From Acidimicrobiaceae bacterium (lineage in GTDB: Bacteria > Actinomycetota > Acidimicrobiia > Acidimicrobiales > RAAP-2), in assembly GCA_003151235.1 (NCBI GenBank), contig PLWZ01000018.1:22628-86627 (forward strand): DNA of 64,000 bases, written 5' to 3'. Both the position numbers and the translations under genes were made by a program. Position 1 is the first letter of the stretch. The number at the start of each line of letters is the position of its first letter. The notes below the pieces were generated by a model, which saw only the letters and a list, made by a program, of their open reading frames with translations, searched no databases and was not told the origin of the DNA. This document shows positions 8,159 to 21,780 of this stretch, one piece after another.

Positions 8159-11100
8159 ATGACGACCGTCGAGACGCAGCGCACGACCAGCCCGCTGCAC
8201 GCGCTCCCGCCGCTCCTGCGCTCCCATCCGGCGCTCGCGGATGTGCTCGGCCGCTCGAACGCGACGCTGGCCGCGTCGGCCTCCGTGCAGCCCTTCGTGG
8301 TGGCGGCGCTGGCCCACTTCTCCGAGCTCGCCCCGATCGTCGTCGTGACGCCGACCGTCGCCGATGCCGAGCGGCTGGTCGACGACCTCCGGTGCTTCCT
8401 CCTCGACGCGCAGGACCCCGCGGGTGCTCTCGGCTCGATCGAGCTGTTCGCGCCGTGGGAGACACTCCCGCTCGAGCGGGTCAGCCCGGATGTCCACACC
8501 ATGGGTCGCCGGCTGTCGGTGCTCTGGCGTCTCTTCGGTGACGAGCCGGTTCCGTCCGACCCCGGGCTCTCGATCGTCGTCGCACCGGCCCGTGCGGTGC
8601 TCCAGCGGCTCGGGCCGTGGCGCCACGCCGGACGCCCCATCGTGGTCGCGCAGGGCGATCGCATCGAGCAGGGCGACCTCCTGCGCCGGTTGATCGAGCA
8701 CGGCTACCGGCGTGAGCATCAGGTCGAGCACCGCGGCGAGGTGGCCGTTCGCGGCGGCATCGTCGACGTCTTCCCCTCGACCGCCGACGGCCCAGTGCGG
8801 ATCGACCTGTTCGGCGATGAGGTCGACCGCCTGACGACATTCGACATCGGCGACCAGCGTTCGACCGGTGACCTCGAAGCGGCCGTCATCTTCGGGTGCC
8901 GCGAGATGGTGCTCACCGACGCCATGCGGGCCCGGGCACAGGAGCTGTCGGGGACGGGAACCTTCAGCCGGGGCCAGTGGGAGCGGCTGGCCGAGGGCGA
9001 GCTCTTCGACGGCATGGAGGCATGGCTGCCGTGGCTGGCCGACGGCGAGTCGCTCCTGACCGACCTCCTCGGTCCGGGCTCGCAGGTGGTGCTCACCGAG
9101 CCGAGACGCCTGCGCGACCGGGCGGTCGAGCTCTACGACGAGGAGGGGGCGCTCACCGAGACGCTGGCCGCGACCTGGGGAGCCCGGGACCCCGGCGGCG
9201 AGGGGCTGCCCCGCCTGCACGTCGCCTTCGACCGGCTGCTGGCACAGACGGAGGGCTCCGTGCTGTCGTTGCCCCCGGTCGCCGACGGCCCCGACGTGGC
9301 GAACGTCGCCGGGCGGGGACTGGGTTCGATGGCGGGCGACGCCGGCCATCTGGCCGGCCAGCTGGTCTCGCTGTCGGCAGATGGCTACTCGGTCGTGCTC
9401 TGCACCTCGAGCTCGTTGGCCGCCGCCCGCCTGTCCGACGTGCTGGCCGCGGAGGGGGTGAACGCCCAGGTCGCCGCCGCGGCCGACGGCAGGCCCGGCA
9501 TCACGATCGTCGTCGCCCCGCTCTCGGTGGGCTTCGTGCTCGACCAGCCCAAGGTCGCCGTCCTCGCGGAGTCGGACATCACCGGTCGTCGCAGCCCGCA
9601 TCGGCGGCCCCGCCCACGGGCTCGCCCGACCGACGGGTTCTTCGACGACCTCGCTCCGGGGAGCTACGTGGTCCACCGCCAGCACGGCGTGGCCCGCTAC
9701 GCCGGCGTGACCACCCGCACCTTCGGCGGCGCGACGCGCGACTACCTCGTGCTCGAGTACCGCGGCAGCGACCGCCTCTACCTGCCGGTGGACCAGATCG
9801 ACGCGGTGACCCCGTATACGGGGGGCGAGGTCCCGAGCCTGTCGAAGATGGGTGGGGCCGACTGGCAGCGCACCCGCGCCAGGGCCCGGGCGGCGGCGGG
9901 CGAGATCGCGAAGGAGCTGGTTGACCTCTACCGGGCCCGGGCGAGCGTGGCCGGTCACGCCTTCCCCCCCGACACGCCGTGGCAGCGCGAGATGGAGGCG
10001 GCGTTCCCGTTCGTCGAGACGCCCGACCAGCTGACGGCCATCGCGGACGTGAAGTCCGACATGGAGTCGGACCGGCCCATGGACCGGCTGGTCTGCGGCG
10101 ACGTCGGGTTCGGCAAGACGGAGGTCGCGCTGCGGGCGGTGTTCAAGGCGGTGCAGGACGGACGCCAGGCGGCCGTGCTCGTGCCGACGACGCTGCTCGC
10201 GAGCCAGCACTTCGCGACGTTCAGCGATCGCTTCAGCGGCTTCCCGGTCCGGGTCGAGCTGCTCAGCCGGTTCCTTTCGCCGGCCCAGGCGACCAAGGTC
10301 GTCGACGGGCTCCTCGACGGGTCGGTCGACGTCGTGGTCGGCACGCACCGGCTGCTGGCCGAGGGCGTGCGCTTCAAGAAGCTGGGCCTCCTCGTGGTCG
10401 ACGAGGAGCAACGGTTCGGCGTCACCCACAAAGAAGCCGTGAAGGCGATGAGCCACGGCGTCGACGTCCTGACCATGACCGCGAGCCCGATCCCGCGGAC
10501 GCTCGAGATGGCGCTCACCGGGATCCGCGACCTCTCGATGGTGAACACGCCCCCGGCCGACCGCCGCCCGATCCTCACCTATGTGGGCGAGGAGGACGAG
10601 TCAGCGGTCTCAGAAGCGATCCGCCGGGAGCTGCTGCGCGAGGGTCAGGTCTTCTACCTGCACAACCGGGTCGCAGACATCGACGCAGTGGCGCGCCGCC
10701 TTTCGTCTGTGGTGCCCGAGGCCCGGATCGCGATCGCGCACGGCCAGATGGACGAGGGAACCCTCGAGCAGGTGGTGCTCGACTTCTGGGACCAGCAATA
10801 CGACGTCCTCGTCTGCACCACCATCATCGAGTCGGGGATCGACATGCCGACGGTCAATACCTTGGTCGTCGACCGGGCCGACCTGCTTGGGCTCGGGCAG
10901 CTCCACCAGATCCGAGGCCGGGTGGGCCGGGCCGGCCAGCGGGCCTACGCGTACCTCTTCCACCCCGCCGAGCGCGTGCTCACCGAGGCCGCCTACGAGC
11001 GGCTCCGCACGATCGGCGAGCACACAGAGCTCGGGTCGGGATTCAAGATCGCCATGCGGGACCTGCAGATCCGCGGGGCCGGCAACCTGCTCGGACGGGA

Positions 11101-11689
11101 CCAGTCGGGCCACATCGCGGCGGTCGGTTATGACCTGTACGTCCAGATGGTCGCGGAAGCGGTGGCCGACGCCAAGGGCGAGCGGGAGCCCGAGCCCGCA
11201 ACGGTCTCGATCGATGTCCCGGGCGACGCCCACCTGCCGTCGTCCTATGTGGAGGCCGAGGACGCCCGGCTCGAGGGCTACCGCCGCCTGGCCGCGGCCC
11301 GCCGCATCGACGAGGTCGACGACGTCGCGACCGAGTGGGTGGACCGCTACGGGCCGCTGCCCCCGGCGGCCGAGACCCTCTTGGACGTGGCCCGGCTGCG
11401 TGCGACCTGCCTGCGCGTCGGCGTCACCGAGGTGACCGTGTCGACCAACCGCGGCGCGAGCCGCCAACCCCTCGCCCGCATCTCGGGGCTGAAGCTGGTC
11501 GGCAGCGCCCAGGCCCGGCTGCACCGCCTGGCCCGGGACGCCGCCTACCGGGAGGCGTTGGACCAGCTGATCGTGCCCCTCGACAAGCCGGGCGGCGGGG
11601 CGCGCCAACTGCGCGAGCTGCTCGACGGTCTCATCCCGCCGCCCGAGACGGCCCCCGACGGGCACCCCGATAACATGCCCGGCGCGTGA
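8159..11689 (+). CDS. mfd: Transcription-repair coupling factor
   Basis: 1176 residues, the normal length. N-terminal UvrB-like domains lack helicase motifs. An RNA-polymerase-interacting domain begins at YVVHRQHGVARY, then the translocase: Walker A GDVGFGKTEVALRA, Walker B VVDEEQRFG, motif III TMTASPIPRTLEMAL, and motifs V-VI with TTIIESGIDMP and QIRGRVGRAG. The C-terminal TRCF domain carries the UvrA-binding masking function. It displaces stalled RNA polymerase and recruits UvrABC. The stop overlaps the start of the next gene. Confidence 0.98.
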   Translation: MTTVETQRTTSPLHALPPLLRSHPALADVLGRSNATLAASASVQPFVVAALAHFSELAPIVVVTPTVADAERLVDDLRCFLLDAQDPAGALGSIELFAPWETLPLERVSPDVHTMGRRLSVLWRLFGDEPVPSDPGLSIVVAPARAVLQRLGPWRHAGRPIVVAQGDRIEQGDLLRRLIEHGYRREHQVEHRGEVAVRGGIVDVFPSTADGPVRIDLFGDEVDRLTTFDIGDQRSTGDLEAAVIFGCREMVLTDAMRARAQELSGTGTFSRGQWERLAEGELFDGMEAWLPWLADGESLLTDLLGPGSQVVLTEPRRLRDRAVELYDEEGALTETLAATWGARDPGGEGLPRLHVAFDRLLAQTEGSVLSLPPVADGPDVANVAGRGLGSMAGDAGHLAGQLVSLSADGYSVVLCTSSSLAAARLSDVLAAEGVNAQVAAAADGRPGITIVVAPLSVGFVLDQPKVAVLAESDITGRRSPHRRPRPRARPTDGFFDDLAPGSYVVHRQHGVARYAGVTTRTFGGATRDYLVLEYRGSDRLYLPVDQIDAVTPYTGGEVPSLSKMGGADWQRTRARARAAAGEIAKELVDLYRARASVAGHAFPPDTPWQREMEAAFPFVETPDQLTAIADVKSDMESDRPMDRLVCGDVGFGKTEVALRAVFKAVQDGRQAAVLVPTTLLASQHFATFSDRFSGFPVRVELLSRFLSPAQATKVVDGLLDGSVDVVVGTHRLLAEGVRFKKLGLLVVDEEQRFGVTHKEAVKAMSHGVDVLTMTASPIPRTLEMALTGIRDLSMVNTPPADRRPILTYVGEEDESAVSEAIRRELLREGQVFYLHNRVADIDAVARRLSSVVPEARIAIAHGQMDEGTLEQVVLDFWDQQYDVLVCTTIIESGIDMPTVNTLVVDRADLLGLGQLHQIRGRVGRAGQRAYAYLFHPAERVLTEAAYERLRTIGEHTELGSGFKIAMRDLQIRGAGNLLGRDQSGHIAAVGYDLYVQMVAEAVADAKGEREPEPATVSIDVPGDAHLPSSYVEAEDARLEGYRRLAAARRIDEVDDVATEWVDRYGPLPPAAETLLDVARLRATCLRVGVTEVTVSTNRGASRQPLARISGLKLVGSAQARLHRLARDAAYREALDQLIVPLDKPGGGARQLRELLDGLIPPPETAPDGHPDNMPGA

Positions 11690-12782
11690 AGCGCCACCTT
11701 CTTCTCCCCGGAGCTGTCGCCGTCTTGGTGGTGGTCGGCGCGGTCGTCGCGGCCGGCGCGTTCTCGGTCCCGGCGACGGCCGTCACGGTCGACGGGGTGT
11801 CGGTCAGCCAGGCCACCCTCAACGCGGACCTGGCTGCGATAAATCAGAACCCCGCGTTCGGCTGTTACCTCGATGCGAGCGTCGCCGTTCGCTCCAATAA
11901 CCAGGCCGGGCTCCCGTCGATCACCGGGACGGGAAGCAGTGGCACCTACCGCACCGCGTACGTCGACTTCTGGCTGAGCGAGGTCGTCAACAACCTGTTG
12001 GTCCAGCACCTCGCGGCGAGCGAGCACCTCGCGCTCGACGCGACGGCGCTCTCGGCCGGGCGCAGCGACCTCGCAAGCTCGATCACGTCGACACTGGAGA
12101 CCGCCGCTGCGGCGAGCGGCCAGAGCACGGTGTGCGCGGCGAGCGGGCAGTCGCTCATCGCGACGCTCCCGGGACCCTTCGTGGCCCAGCTCGCTCTCGG
12201 CCAGGCGGCCGGGGACCTCGTGTTGGCCCACGCGGCCGGCTATGGCCTGGGCACCGTGCAGCTGTCCAGCTACTTCGCCCTGCACGCGAACCAGTTCGAA
12301 ACGATCTGCCTCAACGCCATCCAGACCGCCACCGAAGCGACCGCGACGGAGGTCCGCGCATCGATCGAGGCCGGCCAGTCCTTCGCCGCCGCCGCCATGG
12401 CCGACTCGACCGACACCACGAGCGCCGCCGCCGGCGGGGCCGTCGGCTGCTACTCGGCCAACGAGGGTGCGTACCCGACGGTCGCGAGCGACACGAAGGG
12501 GCTGGCGATCGGCGAGGTGAGCCAACCGGTCGACGACAACGGGACCTTCCTGCTCGTGCAGGTGACCAGCTACACGCCGGCCGTCTTCGACGCCGTCATC
12601 CCGGCGGTCCGCCAGGCCGTGTTCAACGCCGGCGCGACGAAGGCCAGCAGCGAATTGTCGAAGGTCACGAAGTCGGCCCAGGTGAGCATCGACCCGCGGT
12701 ACGGCAACTGGGACGGTCGGTCCGGGGTCGGGGTCGCGCCGCCCCTCAGCCCGCCCGCCGCGGACCTCTTGAACGCGAAGGC

Positions 12783-12786
<4 letters not shown>
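11686..12786 (+). CDS. Secreted PpiC/SurA-like peptidyl-prolyl isomerase
   Basis: 366 residues from a GTG overlapping the mfd stop. A hydrophobic N-terminus (residues 4-30) without a lipobox Cys suggests a signal anchor. The central region resembles the SurA N-terminal helical domain. About residues 215-300 form a parvulin-like domain (FAAAAMADSTD, GAVGCYSANEG, GLAIGEVSQPV, FLLVQVTSY). It is probably an extracytoplasmic folding factor. In mycobacteria a lipoprotein gene (lpqU) occupies a similar place near mazG and eno, but this protein is not LpqU-like. Catalytic activity is not certain. Confidence 0.75.
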
Positions 12787-16227
<3,441 letters not shown>

Positions 16228-16231
<4 letters not shown>

Positions 16232-16782
16232 GCGGCCCCCCCGCAACTGAGTCGGGCAACCGGGGCGGGGGAGTGCGCGACGAGGAGGCGGTGGCTGCGC
16301 TGTTGCGGCGCGAACCGCTCGGCCCCTTCCTGGTGGTGCGACGCCGACCCGACGGCGCACCGGTGGTCATCGAGAACGCCCCGTTCCTGTTCGACGGCAC
16401 GCCCATGCCGACCCGCTACTGGCTGGTCGACCCGTTGCTGCGCGACGCGGTGAGCCGGCTCGAGGCGGCCGGTGGTGTCCGGAAGGCCGAGGCCGAGGTC
16501 GACCCGGTCGCGCTGGCCGACGCACACCGCCGATATGCAGCCGAGCGCGAAGCCGCCATCGAGCCCGACCAACCCGGGCCGCGGCCGAGCGGCGGTGTCG
16601 GTGGCACCCGCACCGGCGTGAAGTGTCTGCATGCGCATCTGGCCTGGTGGCTCGTGGGTGGCGATGACCCGGTTGGCGAGTGGGTCGCGCCGCAGATAGC
16701 CCCGGCGCTGGCCGAGGTCGGGCTCATGCCGCAGAACCCGGGTCAGGTGCTAGGAGAGGGTCGTGGACCGGGCGCCGCGTGA
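16228..16782 (+). CDS. DUF501 domain protein
   Basis: 184 residues from a GTG overlapping the previous stop. The DUF501 pattern is clear: ALLRREPLGPFLVVRRRPDG, P-x-P-TRYWLVDPLLRDAVSRLEAAGGV, and the Cys/His segment GVKCLHAHLAWWLVGGDDPVGEWV. The family is small, cytosolic and of unknown biochemical role, almost always located next to the FtsB-like gene and ppx in actinobacteria. The Cys-x-x-His-x-His cluster could bind a metal. Confidence 0.9.
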
Positions 16783-17686
16783 TGCCGTCGCCGCGCTCGA
16801 CTGCGGGACCAACTCCACCCGCCTCCTGATCACCGGTCCGGGGCTCCCCGAGCTCCGCCTCATGCGCATCACCCGTCTCGGCCAGGGCGTTGACGCCACC
16901 GCGAAGCTCGACCCCGACGCGATCGCGAGGACCCTCGATGTCCTCGCCGAGTACCGCGCCGAGATGGACCGCCACCACGTCAGCCGGGCCCGGCTCGTGG
17001 CCACCTCGGCGGTGCGCGACGCCGACAACGGTGACGAGTTCCTCCGCGCGGCCTCACGGGTGGTCGGGTTTCCCGCAGAGCTGCTCGACGGGGGAGCCGA
17101 GGGTGCCCTGGCCTTCGCCGGGGCCACCGCCTCGCTCGAGATCCCAAGCTCGAACGTCGCCACCATCGACATCGGCGGCGGCTCGACCGAGCTCGTGACC
17201 GGAGCCGGCGAGATCAGGGCGATCTCGCTCGACCTCGGCTGTGTCCGGCTGACCGAGCGCTATCTGCACCACGACCCGCCGACCCGCGACGAGCTCGATG
17301 CAGCCTCCCGTTTCGTTCGAACCGAGCTCGACCGGGCCGCCGGGGCGCTGCCCCGCCTCTCCGAGCCCAACCTCACCCTGGTCGGGCTGGCCGGCACCGT
17401 CTCGACGCTCGCCGCGCTCACCGGGGGCCTCACCGACTTCGACCGGGACAAGATCCACCACTCGGTCCTCGGCGCGGCCGATGTCATCGAGTGGTGCGAC
17501 CGACTGGCCGCCGAGCCGGCGGCCGACCGGGGCCGACGGCCCGGCATGGCCGCCGGGCGCGAGGACGTGATCGTGGGCGGCGCCGTCGTGCTCCGCGACG
17601 CGATGGCCCGCTTCGGGTTCGATCGTTGCCTGGTGTCGGAGGCCGACATCCTGGACGGGATCGCAGCCAGTCTGGCCCGCCCCTGA
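16763..17686 (+). CDS. ppx: Exopolyphosphatase/guanosine pentaphosphate phosphohydrolase family
   Basis: 307 residues. The GTG start at 16763 is backed by AGGAGAGG seven bases upstream and overlaps the DUF501 gene by 20 bases. The actin-like ATPase fold shows ALDCGTNSTRLLI (phosphate 1), ARLVATSAVRDADN, the DIGGGSTELV loop and VGLAGTVSTLAAL. It is the short (about 300 residue) actinobacterial form, without the C-terminal HD-like extension. It hydrolyses polyphosphate or pppGpp; which one is not decidable from sequence. Confidence 0.93.
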   Translation: MDRAPRDAVAALDCGTNSTRLLITGPGLPELRLMRITRLGQGVDATAKLDPDAIARTLDVLAEYRAEMDRHHVSRARLVATSAVRDADNGDEFLRAASRVVGFPAELLDGGAEGALAFAGATASLEIPSSNVATIDIGGGSTELVTGAGEIRAISLDLGCVRLTERYLHHDPPTRDELDAASRFVRTELDRAAGALPRLSEPNLTLVGLAGTVSTLAALTGGLTDFDRDKIHHSVLGAADVIEWCDRLAAEPAADRGRRPGMAAGREDVIVGGAVVLRDAMARFGFDRCLVSEADILDGIAASLARP

Positions 17687-17774
17687 GGTCGGGCCGGCGG
17701 CGCTCGTTGGCGTGGGCGGGTCGGACCTGCCACGATGCGCCGATGGGCGAACGCCCCCAAGTCGCGCTGGGCCC

Positions 17775-18407
17775 ATGAGGACCGGCCGGACGTCGCAGAG
17801 CGCGCCATTGGAGCTGGCCGGACTGCGCATCGTCCTGCGGACGCTGCGCGAGTCGGACTACGAGCCCTGGCACGAGGTGCGCGTGCGGTGCCGCGACTGG
17901 CTGGTGCCGTGGGAGCCCCGCCCGGCCGGCGCCCCGCCGCCTACCGAGGACCGGGCCAGCTTCGCGGCGCGCTGCGCGTTGCGCGAGCGGGAACGCCAGA
18001 TCGGATCCGGGTACGGGTTCGGGATCTTCGTCACCGATCGCTTCGTCGGCGAGCTCACCTTGTCGTCCATCCAGCGGGGCCCGTTCCAGAGCGCGTCGAT
18101 CGGGTACTGGGTCGACCAGGCATGGGCGGGCCAGGGGCTCGTGCCCGAGGCGGTCGTGGTCACGCTGCGCTTCGCGTTCGAGATGCTCGGCCTGCATCGG
18201 GTGGAGATCTCGATCATCCCCCGCAACACGGCCAGCCGCCGGGTCGTCGAGAAGCTCGACCTGCGCCTCGAGGGGGTCTCCGAACGGTTCTTGGAGATCG
18301 ACGGCGAATGGGAGGACCACGTCCGCTACGCGATGACGGCCGAGGAGTGGCAGCAGCGCCGCATCCCGCTGCTCGCTGCGTGGCTGACCCGGCCGGGAGT
18401 CGTTTAG
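17775..18407 (+). CDS. GNAT acetyltransferase, RimJ/RimL type
   Basis: 210 residues from the ATG at 17775; a GTG at 17712 is an alternative. The acetyltransferase core covers most of the protein: ELAGLRIVLRTLRESDYE (strand 1), IGYWVDQAWAGQGLVPEAV (acetyl-CoA loop, here QAWAGQG) and HRVEISIIPRNTASRRVVEKLDLRLEGV. This is the RimJ-like family that acetylates N-termini of ribosomal or other proteins, or small molecules. The last four bases overlap the convergent epimerase gene. Confidence 0.87.
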   Translation: MRTGRTSQSAPLELAGLRIVLRTLRESDYEPWHEVRVRCRDWLVPWEPRPAGAPPPTEDRASFAARCALRERERQIGSGYGFGIFVTDRFVGELTLSSIQRGPFQSASIGYWVDQAWAGQGLVPEAVVVTLRFAFEMLGLHRVEISIIPRNTASRRVVEKLDLRLEGVSERFLEIDGEWEDHVRYAMTAEEWQQRRIPLLAAWLTRPGVV

Positions 18408-19510
18408 GGGAGCTCTGGTCCCGCCGGCTCCGGTTCGGCACGCTCGGTCGGTGGCCGGGCCACCGAACGGGCGTGGCGCAAGAAGTGCTCGACGTCCTCT
18501 TGGTATGTGAACTGCTCGCCGGGGCGGCCGGCCCCCTTGCGGAGGCGGATGGCCCGCGCGAACGCGTGCACGGCCTCGACGCTCGAGTACCGGTACTCGA
18601 ACCCGGTGTCGGCAAACCGCTTCGTGTCCATGCCGCGGCCGTAGCGGAGGAGGGGGACGAGCTCCGGCGGGAGGTCGAACACGCCCAGGCGCCCCAGCGG
18701 CCCGGCGTACATCCCGACCTGCCAGGGGGGCAGCGGCACGATTCGGGTCCCGCAGATCGAAGCGACCTCGCTCAACGGCAGTCGGCCCGCGCCGCCCACG
18801 TTGAACGTGCCGGCCTCGGCCCGCAAGGTCGCGTGCACCAGCGCCCGCACCACGTCGCCCTGCTCGATGAACTGCAGCAGCGGGTCGTACCCGAACAGGG
18901 ACGGGCAGACCGAGCGGGAGAGGTTGCGCGACAGCGGGGTGTTGAGGTCCGCCCCGAGCACGTTGGCGAACCGGAGCAGCGTCACGTCGACGCCGGGGCT
19001 GTCCTGAGCGAAGTCCCACACCAGGGCCTCGGCGTCGAGGAGGGACCGTTCCACGGACGTGCGGGGCGGCCCCGACCGGGTCATCGACTCGGTGAACGCG
19101 TACGGGTCCCGAGAGGTGGCCCCGTAGACGAGGCCCGAGGACTTGACGACCAGCTTTCTCACCGTCGACCCGGGCGCGCCCGCCGCCGCGAGCAGGTTCA
19201 GCGTCCCGATGACATTGGTGTCATGGAGCCGGTTGGACGACCCGAGCGTGGAGTCGACCATGAGCCCGGTGTGCACGATCGTGTCGGCGCCGATGGCGGA
19301 CACGATGCGGTTGAGCGTCGAGTACGCGTGGTCTGAGACCTTGACGAAGTCGGTCCGGTCGAGCGCCACCGAGGGATCGGTGGCACCGAGCCCGACGATG
19401 ACTTCGATCTTCTCGTCGGCCTCGAAGGCCTGGGCCACCCGACCGCCCCAGAAGGTGTCTGCGCCGATGACCAGGATCCGTCTCCGGTCGTGGTCAGCCA
19501 AACCAGACAC
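18404..19510 (-). CDS. NAD-dependent epimerase/dehydratase family protein (Rv0501-like)
   Basis: 368 residues with an N-terminal Rossmann motif (RILVIGADTFWGGRVAQAFE; GxxxxxG variant), DTNVIGTLNLLAAA, and an SSGLVYG stretch. The expected YxxxK is absent at its usual place, so this may be an atypical SDR. It overlaps the acyltransferase gene at 19494-20411 by 17 bases. The same galE2-like/acyltransferase pair is found in M. tuberculosis (Rv0501-Rv0502), which suggests a joint role in the envelope, possibly handling a sugar or lipid precursor. Confidence 0.8.
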   Translation of the reverse strand: MSGLADHDRRRILVIGADTFWGGRVAQAFEADEKIEVIVGLGATDPSVALDRTDFVKVSDHAYSTLNRIVSAIGADTIVHTGLMVDSTLGSSNRLHDTNVIGTLNLLAAAGAPGSTVRKLVVKSSGLVYGATSRDPYAFTESMTRSGPPRTSVERSLLDAEALVWDFAQDSPGVDVTLLRFANVLGADLNTPLSRNLSRSVCPSLFGYDPLLQFIEQGDVVRALVHATLRAEAGTFNVGGAGRLPLSEVASICGTRIVPLPPWQVGMYAGPLGRLGVFDLPPELVPLLRYGRGMDTKRFADTGFEYRYSSVEAVHAFARAIRLRKGAGRPGEQFTYQEDVEHFLRHARSVARPPTERAEPEPAGPELP

Positions 19511-20411
19511 TGCGGCGCTCCGAGAGTAGGTCGTAGACGGTTTGTTGCAGATCGGCGCGGATCTTCTCCGCGGCCTCCATCACCTTGGAGCCCGAATAGC
19601 GCCCGAGGTCGGGTGGCACGTCGAAGGTGACCGGGTCCATCACGCGCAACTTGAGCTTGGCCGGGAACGGGACCAGGATTCCGAGCGGCCCCATGGCGAC
19701 CATGTTGGCGGTGACGGGGAAGTACGGGAGACGGAGCAGCCGGCCCAGGGCCGGGATGCGGAACAGGATCGGCATCGCCTCTTCGCTGCCGACGACGGCG
19801 ATGGGGACGATCGGGACGCCGGCGCGCATCGCGATCTCGACGAACCCGCCCCGCCCGAATCGACGGAGCTGGTAGCGCTCGGCGAACGTCTTCGACGGCC
19901 CCTTCGTCCCCTCCGGGAACACCAGGGCCAGCTGGCCCTGCTCGCGCAGCAGCCGGTAGGCGTTGTGGGGGTTGGCCACCACGCCTCCGGTTCGGGACCA
20001 CATCGTGCCGATCACCGGCACGGTGCGGAAGAAGTAGTCGGCCATGCCGTAGACGGCCCGGTCGAGCTCGGACTCGATGCCGTGCATGATCACCGGCGCG
20101 TCGTGCGGGATGGCCCCGGCGTGGTCGGCCACCAAGAGCGCGCCGCCCTCTGTCGGGATCTTCTCGAGCCCCTCCCACTCCACCCGGAACCACGATCGGT
20201 AGATCGGGTCGTAGAGCTGGCGGGCCAGGCGGCGCATCCGCTCGGAGCGGCCCCACTCATCGACGTCGGAGAACCGGGACGAGTTGGCGTGCGGTGCCGT
20301 CGGGTCAGGGTCTTGAGCGGCACCGTTGGCGCGGTTGCCGTTTTCGGCTGCCGGGTCGACAGGCAACCGGGTGTCCGTCACGGCAGGCTTGTGTTCACCC
20401 ACCCCCACCAT
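19494..20411 (-). CDS. Phospholipid/glycerol acyltransferase (PlsC-like, Rv0502-like)
   Basis: 305 residues. A disordered N-terminus of about 55 residues precedes an LPLAT domain: LLVADHAGAIPHDAPV is the block-I region with a longer His-to-Asp spacing than the usual H-x4-D, as in the actinobacterial Rv0502 group; VFPEGTKG is block III; GVPIVPIAVVG is block IV. It likely transfers acyl chains to a glycerophospholipid or related envelope lipid at the inner membrane face. It lies upstream of and overlaps the epimerase gene, forming a two-gene operon. Confidence 0.85.
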   Translation of the reverse strand: MVGVGEHKPAVTDTRLPVDPAAENGNRANGAAQDPDPTAPHANSSRFSDVDEWGRSERMRRLARQLYDPIYRSWFRVEWEGLEKIPTEGGALLVADHAGAIPHDAPVIMHGIESELDRAVYGMADYFFRTVPVIGTMWSRTGGVVANPHNAYRLLREQGQLALVFPEGTKGPSKTFAERYQLRRFGRGGFVEIAMRAGVPIVPIAVVGSEEAMPILFRIPALGRLLRLPYFPVTANMVAMGPLGILVPFPAKLKLRVMDPVTFDVPPDLGRYSGSKVMEAAEKIRADLQQTVYDLLSERRSVWFG

Positions 20412-20457
20412 GGTAACGAGTCGCTGCTCGCGATCCCCTTGGCGAAGGGATCCCAGG

Positions 20458-21672
20458 TCAAGGACGTCCGGCTGAGATCAGGCCGTCGGTGAACAACGGT
20501 GCGTACTGCACGTCGGCCCCCGTGTAGGGCGCCTGGATGATCGTCTCGCTCCCGTACGGGCCCGACCCCACATACATCACGACGTGGTCGATCGTGTTGT
20601 CACCGTCGAGGTTGTAATAGAAGAGCAGGTCGCCCGGCTCGAGCGCGTTGAGCGGCACCGCAGCGATGGCCGCCGCCTGGCTCGCCGCGACGCGGGGGAT
20701 CGACACGCCGGCCCGCCCCCACGACCATTGGGTCAGACCCGAGCAGTCGAACCCGTGGCCGGGGGACTCACCTCCCCAGACATAGGGGACGCCGAGCTGG
20801 GATTCGGCGGCCGCGACAGCGACGGCGCCGGCACCGCTGCCCGACGCACTGCCCGACGCCCCGGTCGCGCCACCCGACGCCGCGGCCTGGTTGGCCGCGG
20901 TGACGGCGGCCGATGCCCCGGGACCGCCGAGGGCGATCGCCACATTGGCGTCCCCGGTCGCGTTCCGGGCCGCCGAGCCGGCATTGGACGGATGTGCGGC
21001 GGCGTACGCGGCCTGTGCCTGTGCCTGAGCGACCGCGTACTGCTCGACCTCGACGGCGAGGGTTCCCTGGACCTGATTCAGCGTTGCCTGCGCGGCGGCG
21101 GCGGCCTGCTGGTTGGCGACCTGGAGTGCTTGCACACGGTTCAGGGCGCCCGTGGCCTGCTGCTCCTCGGTCTGTTCGAGGCTCGTGGTCGCGGCCAACT
21201 GCTCCTGTTCGCCCTTCAGCGCGGCAACCGCCATCGTGATGTTGCCGACGGCGGCGTCTTCATACTGACTGCGCGCTACCGAGCTGTTCGGGGAGTCCAC
21301 GAAGAGCGAGTCGATCGCCGCAGCCTGCGAGTCATCGACGTACGCGGACAGCGCGTCCTTGGCCAGATGGACCTTGTCGACCTGCACGTGCTTGCGGGTC
21401 TTGACCAGCTGCACCTTGGTTGCCGCGAGGGCGCTTTGGTATTGCGCCACCTCTGCTTGGGCGGTCAGGAACTGGGCGTCCAACGTGGCGCTTTGCTGTT
21501 GCTCGTTCGCGATGATGGTTTCGAGGTTCGCGACCTCGGCGGCGGTGCTCGCGATCTGGGATTGAGAAGGGGCCGCGTTAGCGGGCGCGGCGATGCCCAC
21601 CAGGGCAATCGCGACGCAACACAGGAAAAAAGGGAAGGCGCGGCTAAACATCCGACACTTGGCCAAGGCCAT
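20458..21672 (-). CDS. Secreted NlpC/P60 peptidoglycan endopeptidase with coiled-coil N-terminus
   Basis: 404 residues. A signal peptide (about residues 8-34, cleavage near ANA-AP) leads to a long coiled coil of alternating Ala/Gln/Glu (35-225), a low-complexity Ala/Ser/Gly linker (about 225-285), and an NlpC/P60 domain. Catalytic Cys lies in GHGFDCSGLTQWSW, His in TIDHVVMYVG, and YVWGGESPG is the preceding strand. The layout resembles PcsB/RipA-like cell-wall hydrolases whose coiled coil interacts with divisome partners. It cleaves stem-peptide bonds. Single gene, 46 bases downstream of the acyltransferase start. Confidence 0.92.
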   Translation of the reverse strand: MALAKCRMFSRAFPFFLCCVAIALVGIAAPANAAPSQSQIASTAAEVANLETIIANEQQQSATLDAQFLTAQAEVAQYQSALAATKVQLVKTRKHVQVDKVHLAKDALSAYVDDSQAAAIDSLFVDSPNSSVARSQYEDAAVGNITMAVAALKGEQEQLAATTSLEQTEEQQATGALNRVQALQVANQQAAAAAQATLNQVQGTLAVEVEQYAVAQAQAQAAYAAAHPSNAGSAARNATGDANVAIALGGPGASAAVTAANQAAASGGATGASGSASGSGAGAVAVAAAESQLGVPYVWGGESPGHGFDCSGLTQWSWGRAGVSIPRVAASQAAAIAAVPLNALEPGDLLFYYNLDGDNTIDHVVMYVGSGPYGSETIIQAPYTGADVQYAPLFTDGLISAGRP

Positions 21673-21780
21673 TCGGCGAGACTAACGGTCGAGTGCCTCG
21701 TGCCTGGGGATGCCCGGGCACGAGGAAGAGCCGGGTGTGCTCCCGGTACGATCCGGGTAGCCCAGGTACCTAGCGCGCGC

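Noticed and set aside
8126-10456. 776-codon minus-strand frame opposite mfd
   Set aside because: It mirrors the mfd coding frame, has histidine- and arginine-rich low-complexity sequence and no recognisable domain.
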